Shown piece after piece: positions 60,694 to 64,000 of a stretch of DNA of 64,000 nt. Made by a program: the position numbers and the translations under genes. The DNA comes from Bacteroidales bacterium. GTDB taxonomy: Bacteria > Bacteroidota > Bacteroidia > Bacteroidales > UBA932. Numbering within the stretch: the first letter of the stretch is position 1; the number at the start of each line of letters is the position of its first letter. The notes beneath the pieces were generated by a model. It did no database searches, was not told the origin of the DNA, and worked only from the letters and a program-made list of their open reading frames with translations. Location: positions 39,455 through 103,454 of the forward strand of contig JAEEQS010000007.1 in NCBI GenBank assembly GCA_016285455.1, written 5' to 3'.

Positions 60694-61785
60694 CTATAAG
60701 ATTTTGCTGATAAGTTTTGTGAAACCTTCTATTCCATCCGCGATTTCGGATTTTGTTATGTATTCGTCTGCCTTGTGGCTTCTTGAACTGTCTCCCGGAC
60801 CTATTTTAACTGCCGGAATGTCTACACGTGCCCAATCTGATGAAGTAGGGGAGATAAAGGTCTCAATGCCAATATTTTGCAAGGCTTCCAATAGTAGTCC
60901 TGCCGGAGTGACGCGGCATCTGTGGCTAAGGTTTCTTGGCTTGAGGGTGCTTGCTGTCTTTGCGGAAAGCATCTTAAATATTTCCTCTGGAGTGTACTTG
61001 TCGTTGAACCTTATGTCCACGACAAAACTGCAGCTCTCCGGAACAATATTATGAGCGCTTCCAGCATTTATCTGTGTTACTGCCAGATGCGTAGGTCCTG
61101 TAATCTCGGATTTCCTCCTGAAGGAGAACTTTTTTAACGTCTCGATGTCTTTAAGGGCATTGTAAATTGCATTGTCCGGATTTGGATGTGCTGCGTGAGA
61201 CCGTATTCCAATAGACAGTCCGTCCAGAACGAGAAGGCCCTTTTCTCCAACAGCCGCTTTCATACCAGTAGGCTCTCCAATCAAGGCATAATCCGGCATA
61301 GGTATATCCTTTTGGTTTTCAATATATTCCAAGACCGCAGGCATTCCGTCTTTTCCTCCGTTTTCCTCTTCGCAGACAAGGGTCAGAATCAGCTGGCAGG
61401 CGTTATTCTTCTTTGCCTGGCAGACAAAAGCCTCCAGAAGGCAGACAACAGATCCACCGTCGTCGTTTGTCCCTAGACCGTATAGCCTATTCCCTTTCCA
61501 GACAGGAGAATAGGGGTCTAGTTTGTATTTGTCCGCCGGCTTTACGGTGTCTATATGGGCGCAGAGCAGAACGGTTTTCTTTCCCTGTGCAGGGCAGAAA
61601 AGAATAATGTTGTTCTTTACTCGGGCGGTTTTTACCTTGTCTTCAAGTCCTTCATCCTTCAGGATAGATGCAATTTTCTCCTTCAAAAAGCTGCTTCTTG
61701 CTTCCTCTTTTCCTGAAGGAGCCGATATCGAAATCATTTCTTCCAGAAGAGACAAGGCTCTGGAAACCTGTTCTTTGCCTTTCAT
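60694..61785 (-). CDS. ArgE-like M20 deacylase (acetyl- or succinylornithine)
   Basis: 363 residues of the M20 metallopeptidase fold. Metal ligands are visible in LLCAHIDTVKP (His, Asp), GLGTNDDGGSVVCLLEAF (Asp), LVCEEENGGKDG (Glu-Glu) and SSRSHKADEYI (His); a bridging Glu sits in LIGEPTG. It removes the acyl group from N-acyl-ornithine. In Bacteroides this step may use a succinyl rather than an acetyl group, which the sequence does not settle. Its ATG overlaps the argG stop (ATGA). Confidence 0.9.
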   Translation of the reverse strand: MKGKEQVSRALSLLEEMISISAPSGKEEARSSFLKEKIASILKDEGLEDKVKTARVKNNIILFCPAQGKKTVLLCAHIDTVKPADKYKLDPYSPVWKGNRLYGLGTNDDGGSVVCLLEAFVCQAKKNNACQLILTLVCEEENGGKDGMPAVLEYIENQKDIPMPDYALIGEPTGMKAAVGEKGLLVLDGLSIGIRSHAAHPNPDNAIYNALKDIETLKKFSFRRKSEITGPTHLAVTQINAGSAHNIVPESCSFVVDIRFNDKYTPEEIFKMLSAKTASTLKPRNLSHRCRVTPAGLLLEALQNIGIETFISPTSSDWARVDIPAVKIGPGDSSRSHKADEYITKSEIADGIEGFTKLISKIL

Positions 61786-62975
61786 TTGAGTTTTTCGTCG
61801 CTGAGACTGTAGTAAATCTTAAGAGGATTGGAGAGCACCTTGGTGAAACCGATTATGTCCTGGGCGGTGAAAGATCTGTTGTCTTCTCCGTAGGCGCCGA
61901 ATTTGGAATTCATCAGGTCGTAAGGGCTTTTACATCCGAGGATTTGGAAACAATATGGGCGGAGCTTGACATAGACGGTTCCAGTCACTTTCTTCTGGGT
62001 GCTTTCCAGAAAAGCTTCCATATCCCTGGCGGTAGGGTCTAGATACTGGGCCTCATGCATCAGTTGCCCATAATATGCTGAAATATGGTCTTTCCAGTTG
62101 AGCTGGCCTTTGACCAGAACGTGCTTTTCCAGAAGATGGTGAGCCTTGATGATTATTAATGGGGCGGCGGCTTCGAATCCTACTCTGCCTTTTATTCCGA
62201 TTATGGTGTCTCCAATGTGGATATCTCTGCCAATGCCGTATTTGTTTGCAACTGAGGCAATTTTGCGTATGACTTCAACCGGGCTCATCTTTTTTCCGTT
62301 AAAGGCGCAAGGCTCTCCCTTAAGAAAATCTATGCTGATGACTTTTTCCTCTGTTTCCGAAGCGTGGTGAGGGTAAGCCTCTTCAGGCAGCCAACCGTCA
62401 GAATGAAGAGTTTCCGTGCCGCCGATGCTGGTTCCCCAAATTCCCTGGTTTATGGAATACTTGCTCTTCTCCCAGGAAAAATTGAAACCCTTGGCCTTCA
62501 GGTAATCTATCTCGAACTTTCTCTGGAAATTATTATCTCTGACCGGTGCAACTATCTTTATATCAGGCGCCAGTACATCAAAAATCAAATCAAATCTTAC
62601 TTGATCGTTTCCCGCACCAGTGCTTCCGTGGGCAACAGCTCCGGCTTTTTTTTGCCGGGCAATCCTCAAAACTTCCATGCCCTGGAAGAATCTTTCGCTG
62701 CTGACGCTAAGCGGATAGGTGGCGTTTTTCAAAATATTTCCAAAAATCAGGTACTTTATACCTTTATTATAATACTCATCAACGATATTGGAGCAGGTAT
62801 GGGTTTTTGCGCCCAGCTCCAGCGCTTTTTTGCGGATGCTTTCTTCTTCCTTTGGAGAAAAGCCTCCGGTATTCACGAATGCAGTGTGGACTTCATAGCC
62901 TTGTTCAATTAGCCAAGGAACGCAGAAAGACGTGTCGAGTCCTCCGCTGAATGCCAGTACTATCTTCTTTTTCAT
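61782..62975 (-). CDS. argG: Argininosuccinate synthase
   Basis: Joins citrulline and aspartate with ATP. 397 residues. The PP-loop VLAFSGGLDTSFCVPWLIEQG, GAVAHGSTGAGNDQVRFDL and NQGIWGTSIGGTE-type segments are present. Second gene of the operon, 23 nt after the acetyltransferase gene. Confidence 0.95.
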   Translation of the reverse strand: MKKKIVLAFSGGLDTSFCVPWLIEQGYEVHTAFVNTGGFSPKEEESIRKKALELGAKTHTCSNIVDEYYNKGIKYLIFGNILKNATYPLSVSSERFFQGMEVLRIARQKKAGAVAHGSTGAGNDQVRFDLIFDVLAPDIKIVAPVRDNNFQRKFEIDYLKAKGFNFSWEKSKYSINQGIWGTSIGGTETLHSDGWLPEEAYPHHASETEEKVISIDFLKGEPCAFNGKKMSPVEVIRKIASVANKYGIGRDIHIGDTIIGIKGRVGFEAAAPLIIIKAHHLLEKHVLVKGQLNWKDHISAYYGQLMHEAQYLDPTARDMEAFLESTQKKVTGTVYVKLRPYCFQILGCKSPYDLMNSKFGAYGEDNRSFTAQDIIGFTKVLSNPLKIYYSLSDEKLK

Positions 62976-62998
62976 TGGTTTATGTTATTTAACAGTTT

Positions 62999-63550
62999 TC
63001 ATTTCTTTTCTTCCTTATGGTCTTTGGGATCATAAAGCAGGGCGGTGCAAAGGCAAATCTTGCAGTCGTTGCGCTGCAGGATGTCGTAGTTAGGGCACCC
63101 GTAGCAACCCTCCCAGAATTCCTTGTCGTCTGTAAGCAGAGCAAAAGACACGGGTTTGAATCCCAGTTCTGTATTTATCTTCATTACAGACAGTTGGGTG
63201 GTAATGCTGAATATCTTGGCATAGGGATACATTTCTTTAGACAGCTCGAATATCCTTTTCTTGATCTGTCTGGCAAGTCCTTTTCTGCGATAGGGCTCGG
63301 CGACTATAAGCCCGGAGTTTGCCACAAATTTTGTGTGGCTCCAAGTCTCTATGTATGAGAAACCTGCAAGCTCTCCGCTCTCATCTATGGCGATAATTGC
63401 CTTGTGGTTTTCCATTTTGTCCTGGATGTATTCCGGGGTTCTTATGGCAAGCACAGTCCCTCTTTCCTTGGAAGATCCCTCCATCATTTCAACTATTTTC
63501 CCAATGTACTTGAAATGGCTTTCGTCTGCTACTGTAATATTGACTTTCAT
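62999..63550 (-). CDS. GNAT acetyltransferase with Cys-rich C-terminus (candidate N-acetylglutamate synthase)
   Basis: 183 residues. The GNAT core shows GLIVAEPYRRKGLARQIKKRIFEL (acetyl-CoA binding), with FSYIETWSHTKFVANSG before it and INTELGFKPVSFALL after. The end has a Cys cluster CYGCPNYDILQRNDCKICLC, which could bind Zn or Fe-S. Gene order argG-argE-argH after it makes it a likely first enzyme of arginine synthesis, an acyl-glutamate synthase in place of ArgA or ArgJ; no other enzyme of the early pathway is in this window. Start ATG 63550. Confidence 0.85.
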   Translation of the reverse strand: MKVNITVADESHFKYIGKIVEMMEGSSKERGTVLAIRTPEYIQDKMENHKAIIAIDESGELAGFSYIETWSHTKFVANSGLIVAEPYRRKGLARQIKKRIFELSKEMYPYAKIFSITTQLSVMKINTELGFKPVSFALLTDDKEFWEGCYGCPNYDILQRNDCKICLCTALLYDPKDHKEEKK

Positions 63551-63564
63551 TTTTTATGTGGTAA

Positions 63565-63586
63565 GGTTATACTACGGTTATACTAT
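63565..63586. promoter_or_regulatory. Tandem 11-bp repeats upstream of the arginine operon
   Basis: GGTTATACTAC (63565-63575) and GGTTATACTAT (63576-63586) lie head to tail 15-36 nt before the first gene of the operon. On the coding strand they read GTAGTATAACC. They may bind ArgR or another regulator; they do not clearly match a classical ARG box. Confidence 0.4.
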
Positions 63587-63873
63587 ACGTAATAGACTGC
63601 GATCTATTGTATTAGCTCAATGACAAAATATGAGCAAAGTTGGGTTTGAAAGAAACGCACCTCTCGCCGGCACTGTGAAACGTGACCTAAACGGGGTGCT
63701 TAGGATCGGACTCTAAAAGGAAATCTTACAGAATGAAATATGAATTTTTTTTCAGTCACGATGCAAATGTATAAAAATATCTTTACGATGCACTACACAA
63801 GGGATTATTTTTGTCTCAAAAGTGTAAGTTTTCCCCTTAAATGAAATTTTTTGGAAAATTTTTTGCAAAAAGA
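63587..63873. other. Intergenic region between the arginine operon and the putative rRNA promoter
   Basis: No convincing gene. It holds an extended potential stem (CGCACC with GGGGTGC, near 63655-63699) with a less AT-rich core, a TACATTTG -7 (minus strand, 63775-63768) that could start the arginine operon, and a 28-codon plus-strand ORF at 63630-63716 that I could not support. Confidence 0.4.
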
Positions 63874-64000
63874 TTTGGAGGTAACGAAAAAGTGTTTACC
63901 TTTGCAGCCCGTTTCGCCCCAAACGGCGTACGGAGTTCATTGACACATTGAAGACAAGCAGCAAACCTTTAAAAGGTTTTCCAAAAGGAAAAAAGAGCGT
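63874..64000 (+). promoter_or_regulatory. Strong promoter and leader, probably of an rRNA operon
   Basis: TTTG (63874-63877), 19 nt, TACCTTTG (63897-63904) is a full consensus match. The leader that follows contains TTCATTGACACATTGAAGAC, close to the GTTCTTTGACATATTGAA-type segment that stands before 16S rRNA in Bacteroidota (boxA-like), with no ORF to the window end. The 16S gene itself is not in the window, so the call depends on the next bases. Confidence 0.6.

Noticed and set aside
63630..63716. 28-codon ORF in the region before the rRNA promoter
   Set aside because: No promoter or start context and an equally good explanation as structured RNA or chance.
1..64000. CRISPR array, insertion sequence or prophage
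   Set aside because: No regularly spaced repeats, transposase, integrase or phage structural genes were found; the only repeats of note are the promoter cassettes and short operators.

Overview
The window looks like chromosomal DNA of a member of the Bacteroidales, probably an uncultured or poorly described gut-type lineage. The evidence is the promoter grammar (TTTG, 19-21 nt, TAnnTTTG, found repeatedly in front of genes), the near absence of Shine-Dalgarno sites, a FimA/Mfa1-type fimbrial operon with a FimB/Mfa2 partner, a Bacteroidetes-type AddAB pair, a DUF5106-like double thioredoxin protein and an arginine operon led by an acetyltransferase. I cannot name a species.

Layout. 1-393 is the end of peptide deformylase. 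413-8120 is a defence island: a HigBA-type toxin-antitoxin pair, a Vsr mismatch endonuclease divergent from a six-gene restriction-modification operon (a 43-residue ORF, three proteins that each show a PD-(D/E)XK-like signature, a C5-cytosine methyltransferase with its own DNA-binding head, and a small membrane/coiled-coil protein), then a MuF-C-like toxin-domain gene and a second HigBA pair. The operon looks more AT-rich than its surroundings. 8136-16375 is one tightly packed minus-strand transcription unit of nine genes: cytidylate-kinase-like protein, (p)ppGpp synthetase, HD alarmone hydrolase, APH-like kinase, SpoIIE phosphatase fused to an RsbW-like kinase, STAS anti-anti-sigma factor, Ig-like lipoprotein, and pseudouridine kinase and glycosidase. 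16633-31826 is mostly housekeeping: hsp20, recG, then pdxA-rnhA-gpsA-pgi-antiporter and addBA. 31960-36259 is a four-gene fimbrial operon. 36256-47943 holds an AsmA-like protein, DUF2461, a beta-propeller protein, a GH89 glycosidase, a secreted nuclease with a small overlapping partner, PgpH, Lnt and a LysE-type exporter. 47944-48342 is tmRNA. 48372-57039 holds a D-lactate dehydrogenase-like flavoprotein, a double thioredoxin protein, coaD, ung and lon. 57331-59347 holds HU, a tiny basic ribosomal-type protein and RNase E/G. 59379-63550 is an arginine operon, and 63874-64000 looks like the promoter and leader of an rRNA operon that begins beyond the edge.

The strongest unexplained signals are three. 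First, the restriction-modification operon has an unusual number of nuclease-like genes, with a 12-bp inverted repeat in the divergent control region and a separate repeat-rich operator on the methyltransferase start. Second, a repeated promoter cassette occurs three times: the palindrome GGTAAATTTTACC lies exactly 19 bp before the -33 TTTG of a near-consensus promoter, in front of the MuF-C-like gene, the second HigBA pair and the fimbrial operon. Third, a minus-strand operon joins alarmone synthesis and hydrolysis to a partner-switching phosphatase/kinase/STAS module. All function calls rest on reading motifs by eye; no database search was run.
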